Of a stretch of 64,000 nt of DNA, positions 35,096 to 42,850 are shown in pieces. Position 1 is the first letter of the stretch; each line of letters starts with the position of its first letter. The notes under the pieces were generated by a model. The model was not told the DNA's origin and did not search any database. It was given only the letters and a program-made list of their open reading frames with translations. The position numbers and the translations under genes are program-made. The DNA lies in assembly GCF_039908645.1 (NCBI RefSeq), contig NZ_CP150917.1, positions 2,243,501 through 2,307,500 on the forward strand, in the 5' to 3' direction. This stretch comes from Pseudomonas helvetica. Lineage in GTDB: Bacteria > Pseudomonadota > Gammaproteobacteria > Pseudomonadales > Pseudomonadaceae.

Positions 35096-35356
35096 ATGTT
35101 GGACCCCGCAGATTTTCCGAACGCCATCGCGTTCGCGTTTGAGGCAGTAGGCGGCATCGGGGCCGCCGCGAAGGTGTGCGACAGGAGTTATCAGGCGTTG
35201 AACAAGTGGCGCCTTGCAGCCAGCCTGCCGCGAACCGACTACACCGGTGAAACCAAATACGCAGTTCTTTTGGCGTCGGCTGCAAAGCAGAAGGGCAACT
35301 CGTTTGAGTCCGCCTGGTTGCTGAATGCATCTGCGCCGCAGAAAGTTGCTGCATAG
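35096..35356 (+). CDS. Cro-like regulator
   Basis: An 86-aa protein from ATG 35096, with GGAGG five bases upstream (an earlier in-frame ATG at 35084 overlaps that site). The helix-turn-helix GGIGAAAKVCDRSYQALNKWRLAASLPRTDYTGE (core AAAKVCDRSYQALNKWR) resembles YdaS/Cro-type phage regulators with an ERAA-like recognition helix. It is divergent from the repressor gene and shares its operators, the standard lysis-lysogeny arrangement. Confidence 0.8.
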   Translation: MLDPADFPNAIAFAFEAVGGIGAAAKVCDRSYQALNKWRLAASLPRTDYTGETKYAVLLASAAKQKGNSFESAWLLNASAPQKVAA

Positions 35357-35370
35357 CATAGCCAGAAAAA

Positions 35371-35590
35371 AGGCGGCCCAAGGGCCGCCCAATTCCTCCC
35401 GGCACGCACCACCACAGCGCTGTCGGGTCGCAGTAAAGGTAGGCGGGCACACCACATGCGAACCGCCAATCTTTACCGCGCTTTCCAAGGCACGGATGCC
35501 TTGGTGTTGCTGCCTTCTCCACCACAGATTGGGCAGCTGTTGCGCCAGAGGTGAACGACGGATCGTTCGCCTCTGCACGGTGCCGGTGTC
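35371..35590 (-). ncRNA. Structured antisense-type RNA, C4-like candidate
   Basis: The 336-base gap between cro and cII has no convincing gene but strong structure on the minus strand. Hairpin 1 is 35546-35575 (CAGAGG and GAACGA arms, TCCG loop). Hairpin 2 is 35485-35504 (CCAAGGCA-TCCG-TGCCTTGG). A terminator at 35371-35389 (GGCGGCCC/GGGCCGCC) runs into TTTTTT leftward. Two TCCG (UNCG-type) loops and the terminator argue for a stable RNA. From memory it resembles C4 antisense RNAs of P1-type phages; only a covariance search would settle this. It would be convergent with cro transcription. Confidence 0.55.
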
Positions 35591-35692
35591 GATCCTGAAG
35601 ATCTAGCCGGCGTTTGGGCCCTTTCAAGCCACGCGGCAAATGTATCACCACTGCATGTCGCGCGGCACTGGCAACTTACAAGGATTAATGCC

Positions 35693-36211
35693 ATGAGCCG
35701 AATCGCTCTGAGTTGCGTTGATCGAGCACAGCGGGAAATCCTGCCGCTCGACTTGGCGCTTTACCATGCTGCTCGGGACTATCCCGGCGGCGCCGCTGCA
35801 ATCGCCGCCACCACCGGCCGCAATCCCACCACGCTGCAACACAAACTCTCACCTACGCACCCTAGTCACACGGTCAACATTCAGGAGTTCGGAGAGATCC
35901 TGGAGCTGACAAAGGATCGCCGCATCCTTGATGCCGTGCATGCCTTGGTCGGTGACACGATCTGGCAGGAGTTGGCTGAGGCGTACACCAATGACATGCC
36001 TGAAACCTTGACCACTGGCATTGCTGAGTATTTTCGGCAGGTGGCGGATTTAGCTGACACATGGGCAAAGAGCATCGGCGACGGCGTGGTGACGGACCAC
36101 GAGCTGGCCGCGATTCGCCTGCAGGTGTTTCGCGGCATTCAGGGGCTGTTGGGGATGTTCAACCGCGCCAAGTACGTCAACCAGACAGCGCGGGGTGCAG
36201 ATCGTGGCTGA
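35693..36211 (+). CDS. Phage regulatory protein CII family
   Basis: A 172-aa protein, AGGA eight bases before ATG. The N-terminal half has a DNA-binding pattern LDLALYHAARDYPGGAAAIAATTGRNPTTLQHKLSP (core GAAAIAATTGRNPTTLQHKL), typical of the phage CII/CP76 regulatory family; the rest is helical and probably oligomerises. Such proteins activate establishment of lysogeny or control replication genes. It starts the rightward replication operon and overlaps the zinc-finger gene. Confidence 0.85.
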   Translation: MSRIALSCVDRAQREILPLDLALYHAARDYPGGAAAIAATTGRNPTTLQHKLSPTHPSHTVNIQEFGEILELTKDRRILDAVHALVGDTIWQELAEAYTNDMPETLTTGIAEYFRQVADLADTWAKSIGDGVVTDHELAAIRLQVFRGIQGLLGMFNRAKYVNQTARGADRG

Positions 36212-36419
36212 TTGGGCGGATATGGCAGGTGAGATCCTGGAGCGCTCTGAGGAAGCTTTTGCAGCACGCAAGCCGGCGCCAGTGGCTGAGTCGCTGAAGA
36301 TTTGCATCGACTGCGACGAACCGATTTCTCAAGGGCGTCGGGTGGCCTCACCAGGTTGCAAACGTTGCACGGAGTGCGAAGACATCAAGACCATGCACGG
36401 AGCGCACTATGCTCGATGA
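36204..36419 (+). CDS. TraR/DksA-type zinc-finger protein
   Basis: A 71-aa protein; GTG 36204 (MADWADMAGEILERSEEAF) is preferred, though GTG 36195 is in frame. A helical N-terminus is followed by a four-cysteine zinc finger, CIDCDEPI and CKRCTEC. Phage TraR-like proteins bind RNA polymerase through the secondary channel and mimic DksA with ppGpp. It overlaps cII by eight bases and the primase gene by 11. Confidence 0.85.
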   Translation: MADWADMAGEILERSEEAFAARKPAPVAESLKICIDCDEPISQGRRVASPGCKRCTECEDIKTMHGAHYAR

Positions 36420-38625
36420 GGTTCTCGGACAATTCGCGGACTACGGTCTTGAGCCTGCTGAGCCGCTGACTTTCGGCAAGCTGACCCGCTGCAAAACCAC
36501 TCAGGACAAGGGCAAGGAAAAAAACGGTTGGTACGTCATTCACGAGCATCGGACTGAAAAGAACGAAACGCTGATCTTCGGCAGCTTCGGTGACTGGCGT
36601 TCAGGTGAGACGCAGAAGATCAAGGTCAAGGCCGGGCGGATGTCGCCAGAAGAGCGCGAGGTTATGCGCGCTCGGCAGGAAGACGCCAAGCGCCGCGCCG
36701 CCGAGATCGCGGCCAATGCCGCACGTCGAGCGGCGAACCGAGCGGCGGGGTTGTTCAAGCGCATGCCGGAGAAGGGCCGCTGCGATTACCTGGATCGAAA
36801 GCAGATCGTCGGTTTCGGCGTTCGTTACGCACCGCGCTCCGGCGCTTTTTTGGTGCCTATGTGCAACGTGCGAGACCAGATCGTTGGCCTGCAGGTGGTG
36901 TTTCCAACCAAGCAGGAAGACACCGGCCGGGATAAATCCTACTGGCCCTACGGTATGTCGAAAGAGGGCGCCTTTCACCTGATCGGGCCGCACCCGGAGC
37001 CAGGTGAGCCGGTGCTGGTGTGTGAGGGGTACGCGACGGGCGCTAGCCTGCATATGGCAACGTCGCTGACCGTGGCCATTGCCTTCGACGCGGGCAACCT
37101 GCTGGCTATCTGCAAGGCCATGCGCGAGCGTTTCCCCGGATGCCCATTGATCGTCTGCCGCGATGATGACTGGAAGACCAAGCGCCCAAACGGCGAGCCC
37201 TGGAACCCCGGTGAAGAGAAGGCGAACAACGCCGCATTGATCGTTGGTGGTCAGGTTGTTGCGCCAATCTTCTCTGGTGAGAGAGAGGACAAGTGGACGG
37301 ACTTCAACGACCTGCACGTTGCCGAAGGCTTGGAGGCGGTCCGCCGCCAGGTGTTGGCGGTGGTCAAGCCACCGGCAGCGGGTGGTTGGAAGGATCAACT
37401 GGCCCGTAGCGAAAGCGGCGCGCTGATCGCGCACATGCAGAACGTCGAGCTGATCCTGGCCAATGACGAACGCTGGGCCGGGGTGATCAGCTACAGCGCC
37501 TTCAGTTCGAAGATAGTGAAACTGCGTGCTGCCCCGTATGGCGGCGGCACAGGCGATTGGGCGGACATTGACGATGTACGGGTAATGAAGTGGCTCGCGC
37601 AGCAGTACAACTTGCGGGTTAAAGCTTCACACGTGATCGAGGCGGTGAGCGTCGTAGCGCATGACCATGCGTTCCATCCAGTGCGCCAATATCTGCGCAA
37701 GTTGGAATGGGATCGCGTGCCGCGTCTTGAGAGCTGGCTCACGGATGTCATGGGCGTCAAGGCCACTGATTACTCCTCGAAGGTCGGTAAGCGCTGGATG
37801 TTGTCTGCCGTGGCCCGGGTGATGAAGCCTGGCTGCAAGGCTGACTCTGTGATGATTCTCGAAGGCGCACAGGGCGCTGGTAAGTCGACGGCGATGAGCA
37901 TTCTCGGCGGTGAATGGTTTATGGACACGCCGTTTGCGCTGGGTGATAAGGACGGCTTTCAGGCGATCAGGGGCAAGTGGATCGTCGAGCTGGGTGAGCT
38001 GGACAGCTTTAACAAGGCGGAAAGCACCAAGGCTAAGCAGTTCTTTTCGGCGTCCACTGACACTTATCGCGAGAGCTACGGCCGCAGAACGATGGACGTG
38101 CCACGCCAGTGCGTGTTCGTGGGTACGACGAACCAGGACGAGTACCTCAAGGACGCAACCGGTAACCGGCGTTATTGGCCGGTGGCGTGTACCAAGGTGG
38201 ATCTGGAGCTGTTGCGCTCGATCCGCGATCAGTTGTGGGCTGAGGCGGTGTTCTGTTACGACGCGGGCGATCTCTGGTGGGTGACTCTGGATGAGGCGGC
38301 GATGTTCGGCGAAGAGCAGGACGAGCGCTTTGTGGTGGACGAGTGGGAAGGGCCGATTCTGACCTGGCTGGAAGAGTCGCAGATCGGCGAGACCACCACC
38401 GGCAGCGATGTGCTGACCAGTGCGTTGAAGTTGGACTTCGGGCACTGGGGCAAGCCGGAGCAGATGCGCGTCGGCGCGATCATGCATCGGTTGGGGTGGC
38501 GGCGGGTGCGGTTGCCTCCGTTGGTGAAGAGCGGGCAGCGACCTTGGGCTTACAAGAAGCCGGCAGGGTGGGGCGGTGCTTCGGTGTTGAAGCGCGAAGT
38601 GTTCGAGGAGCCTTGCTTTGATTAA
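36409..38625 (+). CDS. Phage replication protein: Toprim primase fused to VapE/VirE-type ATPase
   Basis: A 738-aa fusion. The N-terminal 110 residues include a charged linker (EEREVMRARQEDAKRRAAE). A Toprim-like region follows, with VLVCEGYATGASLHMA, ALIVCRDDD-like PLIVCRDDDW and DFNDL. The C-terminal half is a VirE/VapE P-loop domain with Walker A GAQGAGKST (about 488), ELGELDSF and GTTNQDEYLKDATGNRRYWPV, an SF3-like helicase pattern. It likely primes and unwinds phage DNA. The gene is coupled to the zinc-finger gene upstream. Confidence 0.9.
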   Translation: MLDEVLGQFADYGLEPAEPLTFGKLTRCKTTQDKGKEKNGWYVIHEHRTEKNETLIFGSFGDWRSGETQKIKVKAGRMSPEEREVMRARQEDAKRRAAEIAANAARRAANRAAGLFKRMPEKGRCDYLDRKQIVGFGVRYAPRSGAFLVPMCNVRDQIVGLQVVFPTKQEDTGRDKSYWPYGMSKEGAFHLIGPHPEPGEPVLVCEGYATGASLHMATSLTVAIAFDAGNLLAICKAMRERFPGCPLIVCRDDDWKTKRPNGEPWNPGEEKANNAALIVGGQVVAPIFSGEREDKWTDFNDLHVAEGLEAVRRQVLAVVKPPAAGGWKDQLARSESGALIAHMQNVELILANDERWAGVISYSAFSSKIVKLRAAPYGGGTGDWADIDDVRVMKWLAQQYNLRVKASHVIEAVSVVAHDHAFHPVRQYLRKLEWDRVPRLESWLTDVMGVKATDYSSKVGKRWMLSAVARVMKPGCKADSVMILEGAQGAGKSTAMSILGGEWFMDTPFALGDKDGFQAIRGKWIVELGELDSFNKAESTKAKQFFSASTDTYRESYGRRTMDVPRQCVFVGTTNQDEYLKDATGNRRYWPVACTKVDLELLRSIRDQLWAEAVFCYDAGDLWWVTLDEAAMFGEEQDERFVVDEWEGPILTWLEESQIGETTTGSDVLTSALKLDFGHWGKPEQMRVGAIMHRLGWRRVRLPPLVKSGQRPWAYKKPAGWGGASVLKREVFEEPCFD

Positions 38626-38977
38626 GGAGATCGATTCGCTGCTTCGGTTGTGGGCGCAGGAGCTGCATTCCGAACATTCGAAAGGGGGGCTCGCTGGGGG
38701 GAATATGGTTGCCATGATGATGGAGAGTAATGGGCAATTGATCCGCGGGCGGCGTGCCTTCCGAGCGCCGCTGGAGAGTTCGTTGGATATTGAGCTGATC
38801 GTGAACAAGCATCTTGCGCCCGAGTTGGTTACGGTGGTGCGGGAGCATTACTGCACGCTCGATGTGGATATGCGTTTGCGGTATGCCCATTGCGGTTGCG
38901 GCCGCGACACGTATTACCAGCGCTTGCATGACGCGCATCTGCAGATCTTCGGGATGCTGATGGGGATGGCTGCGTGA
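38618..38977 (+). CDS. Putative antitermination (Q-like) or hypothetical phage protein
   Basis: A 119-aa protein starting at TTG 38618, seven bases after GAGGAG, overlapping the replication gene. Helical, ending with an HCGCGRDTYYQRL segment. Size, cysteine cluster, HTH-like end and place just before the late region recall Q-type antiterminators, but similarity is weak. If so, it would act on the hairpin-rich region that follows. Confidence 0.5.
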   Translation: MIKEIDSLLRLWAQELHSEHSKGGLAGGNMVAMMMESNGQLIRGRRAFRAPLESSLDIELIVNKHLAPELVTVVREHYCTLDVDMRLRYAHCGCGRDTYYQRLHDAHLQIFGMLMGMAA

Positions 38978-39460
38978 CCCCAGGCATGCATCCGGCTGTT
39001 GTTGTCCTACTGGCCCGTCTTGTCCCGCTGCGTTTTGATGCAGTGGGACAGGTGCGGGTCTTGTCGTTGTTGGGTTGTCCCACCGTCCCGCCTGCGAGCG
39101 CCTCACACCCATGTATGCGTAGCGGGCAGCAGCACGCGCTTACGCGCGAACGCGTGTTCTTTAATTTTCTTCCTTTACACGAGAAAGTAGAAAGATAAGT
39201 AGGACGGTGGGGCGAAGCCCCGAATTTAGGCGCTCTCAGGTGTCCTACTTCGATTCTGAAAGGTGGGACGTATGGGACGCCGCCGAAACAACAGAATGCC
39301 GTGGTGGTGTATTCGCCGACATTCGCTAGGCGTTCCCCCTGTGTTACCCACTTATTCACCGGGTGGCATTAAAACAGGGTTGCTGCCACCGGAATCGACC
39401 TGTAAAAAGTAGTCATCTTCGATAGGTGCGGCCGCAGAGAGCGGCAGGCACCAACCACCA
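38978..39460. other. Long noncoding stretch with repeated GTCCYRC motifs
   Basis: No supported gene in about 480 bases. GTCCYRC-like motifs recur on both strands: GTCCTAC 39006, GTCCCGC 39026, GTGGGAC 39044, GTCCCAC about 39074, GTAGGAC 39200, GTCCTAC about 39241, GTGGGAC about 39263. One pair forms a long hairpin (TGTCCCGCTGC/GCAGTGGGACA, about 39021-39052). The position before the lysis and late genes suits a late promoter, leader or antitermination region. Confidence 0.45.
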
Positions 39461-39485
39461 AACCCGGCCATTGCGCCGGGTTTTT
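39461..39485 (+). terminator. Hairpin with T-tract before holin gene
   Basis: AACCCGGC (39461-39468) and GCCGGGTT (39475-39482) pair perfectly, followed by TTTTT. It lies 18 bases before the holin start, first of the recurring hairpin modules of the late region. Confidence 0.75.
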
Positions 39486-39502
39486 GCGTTCAGGGGTTGG
39501 CG

Positions 39503-39847
39503 ATGACAAGCGAGCAACAAGCACTGGCAGAGATGCCGATCTGGTTAGTAATCGTCCTGGCCTTGGTCGGTGGTGTATCGGGTGAGATGTGGCGGGCCGA
39601 CAAGGATGGGGCGCGGGGCTGGGCATTGTTGCGAAGGCTCGCGCTTCGATCCGGTGCCTGCATTGTCTGCGGGGTGTCGGCGATGATGTTGATGATCGCT
39701 GCCGGCATGACGATCTGGACGGCGGGCGCCTTGGGTTGCCTCACGGCGATGGCCGGTGCGGACGTCGCCATCGGGTTGTACGAACGATGGGCCGCGAAAC
39801 GGCTGGGCGTCTGCGAAGTCCCGCCCGCCGGGGGCGAACAGGGGTGA
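39503..39847 (+). CDS. Phage holin (LydA-like)
   Basis: A 114-aa membrane protein, ATG 39503 (MTSEQQALAEMPIWL), in frame with a TTG at 39497. Three hydrophobic segments (about 12-32, 47-70, 72-92) and a charged C-terminus fit class-I holins of the LydA type found in pseudomonad prophages. It would permeabilise the inner membrane for the endolysin at 60682. Placement before the terminase, far from the other lysis genes, is common in this phage type. Confidence 0.75.
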   Translation: MTSEQQALAEMPIWLVIVLALVGGVSGEMWRADKDGARGWALLRRLALRSGACIVCGVSAMMLMIAAGMTIWTAGALGCLTAMAGADVAIGLYERWAAKRLGVCEVPPAGGEQG

Positions 39848-39876
39848 TGCACCGATCTGGGGCGCCGAAAACCGCC

Positions 39877-39923
39877 GGGGACCCTGGGGGTATTCGGGGG
39901 GTACGGGGTCGGAAACCCGCGGG
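39877..39923 (+). other. G-quadruplex motif and CCCGCGGG dyad, presumed cos region
   Basis: Four G-runs of at least four bases lie at 39877-39908 (GGGG, GGGGG, GGGGGG, GGGG) with loops of 5, 5 and 3 bases, followed by the palindrome CCCGCGGG (39916-39923). The gap between holin and small terminase is where cos sites of lambda-type phages lie. The actual nicking positions cannot be read from sequence. Confidence 0.45.
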
Positions 39924-39966
39924 AAAGTGTTAGCGGCAGGGTTGCCAGCTTACTGAAATTCAATCC

Positions 39967-40004
39967 ATTGAAATTGAAAGGTTCCCATTGAAAAGCCGTT
40001 GAAA
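39967..40004 (+). promoter_or_regulatory. ATTGAAA repeats upstream of terminase
   Basis: ATTGAAA occurs at 39967, 39973 and 39987, and GTTGAAA at 39998; the last three are 14 and 11 bases apart. The arrangement resembles the tandem P-box (ATTGnnGT) bound by PrtN in pyocin regions, and PrtN-like proteins are encoded in this prophage. It could also be a terminase-binding R-site array. Confidence 0.35.
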
Positions 40005-40013
40005 GGAGGGCTT

Positions 40014-40616
40014 ATGACAGAACCAATGTACCTGTCAAAGAGCGCCTTCGCGGCTCGGATCGGCAGGGCACCCAGCTACATCACCTGGTTGAAAAACAAC
40101 AATCGTCTGGTGCTGACCGCCGATGGTAAACAGGTTGATGTCACGGCCAGCGAAGCGTTGATTCGCGACACCGCTGACCCTAGCAAGACCGCCGTCGCTG
40201 ACCGCCACCACCAAGACCGGCTTCAGCGTGATGTTTACAGCCAGCTATCCAGCCAGGCCGAGTCGACTTCAACGGCTGCGCCGCCGCTCGCGATCACCCC
40301 TGCGGGGCAGCTCCCCGACTTCCAGAAGGCCCGCGCACTGCGCGAGCACAACCTGGCGCAACTCGCGGAGATCGAGTTGCACAAGGCTAAGGGCTCGCTG
40401 GTGGCTCTGTCGGCGGTTCAGACCGGTGCCTACAACGCCGGTCGCATGCTGCGCGATCAACTGTTGGGGATGCCTCCGCAACTGGCTCCCGAACTGGCCT
40501 CCATGACCGATCCGTGGGAAATCGAAAAACACCTCACGGCGGCTATTCGCCGCTCGCTGGAAGACGCCGAACGCATGTCTTCGGCTGACCTTGAACACGC
40601 ACTGACCACGAGTTAA
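40014..40616 (+). CDS. Terminase small subunit
   Basis: A 200-aa protein from ATG 40014 after AAAGGAGG. The N-terminal winged helix (MYLSKSAFAARIGRAPSYITWLKNNNRLVL) recognises cos DNA in lambda-like terminases (core FAARIGRAPSYITWLKN). Central and C-terminal parts are helical for oligomerisation (LREHNLAQLAEIELHKAKG). Gene order with the GpA-like large subunit four bases downstream supports the role. Confidence 0.88.
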   Translation: MTEPMYLSKSAFAARIGRAPSYITWLKNNNRLVLTADGKQVDVTASEALIRDTADPSKTAVADRHHQDRLQRDVYSQLSSQAESTSTAAPPLAITPAGQLPDFQKARALREHNLAQLAEIELHKAKGSLVALSAVQTGAYNAGRMLRDQLLGMPPQLAPELASMTDPWEIEKHLTAAIRRSLEDAERMSSADLEHALTTS

Positions 40617-40620
40617 GCCC

Positions 40621-42642
40621 ATGCCCACGGAAATTCCTGACGGTGCAGAGGTGTACCGCGAGGCGTATTTCCGTGGGCTACGGCCCGACCCGGACGTCTG
40701 GATCGATCAGTGGGCCGATGAGTACATGCGGATCCCGCGTGACACCGGCGCCGCTGAGCCGGGCCAGTACCGCACCTCGCGCACACCGTATGCCCGCGAG
40801 CCTATGCGTTGTCTGTCACCGGCTCACCCCTGCAAGCGCGTGATCACCATGGTTGCGTCGCAGTTGATGAAAACCCAAATCGGTCTGAACTGGATCGGCG
40901 GCCTGATGCACATGGCGCCGTCGAACATCCTGGCGCTGCTGCCCAGCCTCGGCCTGGCCAAACGGGTGTCGTCGCGAATTGGCAAAACGATCAAGGCCAC
41001 GCCCGTACTGCGGGAGCGGGTGGCGGCCAACCGGTCGCGGGACTCGCGCAACACCATGGATACCAAGGAGTTCGAGGGTGGCACGTTGTACGTCACCACC
41101 GCCGGCTCGGCAGCCAACTTATCGGAGCTTTCGGCGCGCTACGTTTACGGCGATGAGATCGACCGCTGGGAAGTCGACATCGGCGAGGAGGGCGATCCCA
41201 TCGAGCTGGCGGAAACCCGGGGCAGCACCTTTGGCCGCAACGCCAAGTTCTACTTCTCCAGCTCGCCGACGATCAAGGGCGCCTCGCGAATCTCTGATCT
41301 GTTCGACGGTAGTGACCAGCGTCATTACTACGTGCCGTGCCCGTATTGTGGTCACATGCAGGTGCTTGAGTGGGAAAACCTTCTCTACTCGGCCGACTTT
41401 AGCGTAGTGCATTACAAGTGCGCGGCGTCCGGAATGGACTGTGACGTGCTGATCGATGAGTACCACAAGGGTGAAATGCTCGCCAAAGGCGAGTGGCGCG
41501 CCCACGCCGAGGGTGACGGTGAGACGGTAGGCTTCCACCTCAACGCGTTGTATTCGCCGTTGGGTTGGATGGACTGGAAGTCGCTGGCCAAGCAATACGA
41601 GAAGGCAAAAAAGGCCCAGGCCAAAGGCGATCTTGAACCCATGCAGGTGTTCTATAACACCCGTCTGGCGAAGGTTTGGGACGCGGCTCAAGAGCAGACC
41701 AAAGCCGACGTGCTGAGACAGCGGGCGCGGTTGGAAACCTTCACCCTCGGCTCACTGCCGGCGGCGGTGATGATGATCACCGGTGCCGTCGACGTTCAGG
41801 CCAATCGCCTGGAGTTCATGGCCATGGGCTGGGGGGCCGGTATGGAGCGCTGGGTCGTAGACTACCAAGTAGTCTCGGGCGATCCTGCAGACGAGCGCAC
41901 CTGGGCGGCGCTGGATGAATTGCTCAAGGCTAAATATCGCCATCCGTGCGGTGTCGGTCTTGGCATTCTCGCGGTGGCCGTCGACTCCGGTGGTCACCAC
42001 ACCGATGAGGTCTACCAGTTCTGCCGCGTTCGTCGCTGGCGCAACGTGTTCGCCATCAAAGGTGCGAGCAAGCCCGGCAAGCCGGTCATTGCTCAACGGC
42101 CGTCCATGGTCGACGTGACCTGGAAAGGCCAGACCGAACGCAACGGTGCCGAACTTTGGTTCGTGGGTACCGACACGGCGAAGGACTGGATCTACAACCG
42201 CTACCCGTTCGAGTCCGGGCCGGGCGCGTTGCACTTCGCCAATGACCTGCCGGACGACTTCTTTGACCAGTGCGTTGCGGAGCGCAAGGTCGCCCGCTAC
42301 GTGCGGGGTCACAAGCGCATCGAGTGGGTCAAAGGCAAGGCCGAGCGCAACGAAGCGCTCGACCTGATGGTGTATTGCCTGGCCATGGCGCATTACCTGG
42401 GCCTCAACCGCTACAAGGAACATGACTGGGAGCGCGTACGTCAGTCCCTCGCGCAGTCTGGATTGTTTGACGAAGCCCTGAGCATCAAGCCTGTTCAAGG
42501 TGAACGGGTCGATAGCCCTGGTCCAGCAACACCTGCTCGGCAACCGGCTCCACCACCCGCTGTTCCGGTCGTGCAAACGCGTCCCGCAGCAACACCACCT
42601 CAACGCCGCAGCTCTGCCAGCGGCTACCTGAAGAGACGCTGA
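40621..42642 (+). CDS. Terminase large subunit, GpA family
   Basis: A 673-aa protein like lambda gpA. The ATPase has an adenine/P-loop region VITMVASQLMKTQIGLNWIGG (core ASQLMKTQ), Walker B YVYGDEIDRW and motif III FSSSPT. A C-x2-C zinc-type pair (PCPYCGHMQ) and nuclease-domain acidic residues (VDVQANRLEF, VAVDSGG) follow. It cuts at cos and packages DNA into proheads. The C-terminal 60 residues are Pro-rich and low complexity. Confidence 0.95.
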   Translation: MPTEIPDGAEVYREAYFRGLRPDPDVWIDQWADEYMRIPRDTGAAEPGQYRTSRTPYAREPMRCLSPAHPCKRVITMVASQLMKTQIGLNWIGGLMHMAPSNILALLPSLGLAKRVSSRIGKTIKATPVLRERVAANRSRDSRNTMDTKEFEGGTLYVTTAGSAANLSELSARYVYGDEIDRWEVDIGEEGDPIELAETRGSTFGRNAKFYFSSSPTIKGASRISDLFDGSDQRHYYVPCPYCGHMQVLEWENLLYSADFSVVHYKCAASGMDCDVLIDEYHKGEMLAKGEWRAHAEGDGETVGFHLNALYSPLGWMDWKSLAKQYEKAKKAQAKGDLEPMQVFYNTRLAKVWDAAQEQTKADVLRQRARLETFTLGSLPAAVMMITGAVDVQANRLEFMAMGWGAGMERWVVDYQVVSGDPADERTWAALDELLKAKYRHPCGVGLGILAVAVDSGGHHTDEVYQFCRVRRWRNVFAIKGASKPGKPVIAQRPSMVDVTWKGQTERNGAELWFVGTDTAKDWIYNRYPFESGPGALHFANDLPDDFFDQCVAERKVARYVRGHKRIEWVKGKAERNEALDLMVYCLAMAHYLGLNRYKEHDWERVRQSLAQSGLFDEALSIKPVQGERVDSPGPATPARQPAPPPAVPVVQTRPAATPPQRRSSASGYLKRR

Positions 42643-42643
42643 T

Positions 42644-42850
42644 ATGTCATTTACAAAGAAGCACCTCGACGCGGTTGAGGCGGCTATTGCTCGCGGTGAA
42701 AAAACCGTGCGCTACACCGACCGCACCGTGGAGTACCGCACGGTCGACGAGCTGCTCAAGGCTCGCGAAGAGATTCGTTCGTCGCTGGTCAACGCTGCCG
42801 GACCACGCTCACGTGTGGTCCGGCTGTACCACGGAGGCAAGGGAGTCTAA
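42644..42850 (+). CDS. gpW-like head-tail joining protein
   Basis: A 68-aa basic protein in the lambda gpW position between terminase and portal. The pattern HLDAVEAAIARGEKTVRYTDRTVEYRTVDELLKAREEI (core GEKTVRYTDRTVEYRTVDEL) matches the gpW fold, a small alpha/beta protein that completes filled heads. One base follows the terminase stop and its own stop shares a base with the portal start. Confidence 0.9.
   Translation: MSFTKKHLDAVEAAIARGEKTVRYTDRTVEYRTVDELLKAREEIRSSLVNAAGPRSRVVRLYHGGKGV

Noticed and set aside
34285..35157. Upstream extension of the repressor to 35157
   Set aside because: The extra 47 codons run through the operators and the cro start; ATG 35016 fits the repressor fold.
35049..35694. 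Minus-strand frames between cro and cII, one with CPICGGEG
   Set aside because: Three overlapping frames, none with a ribosome site, lie over perfect RNA hairpins and a terminator; a structured RNA explains the region better.
38974..39198. 74-codon frame after the Q-like gene
   Set aside because: Low-complexity translation of the GTCCYRC repeat region; no family and no independent ribosome site.
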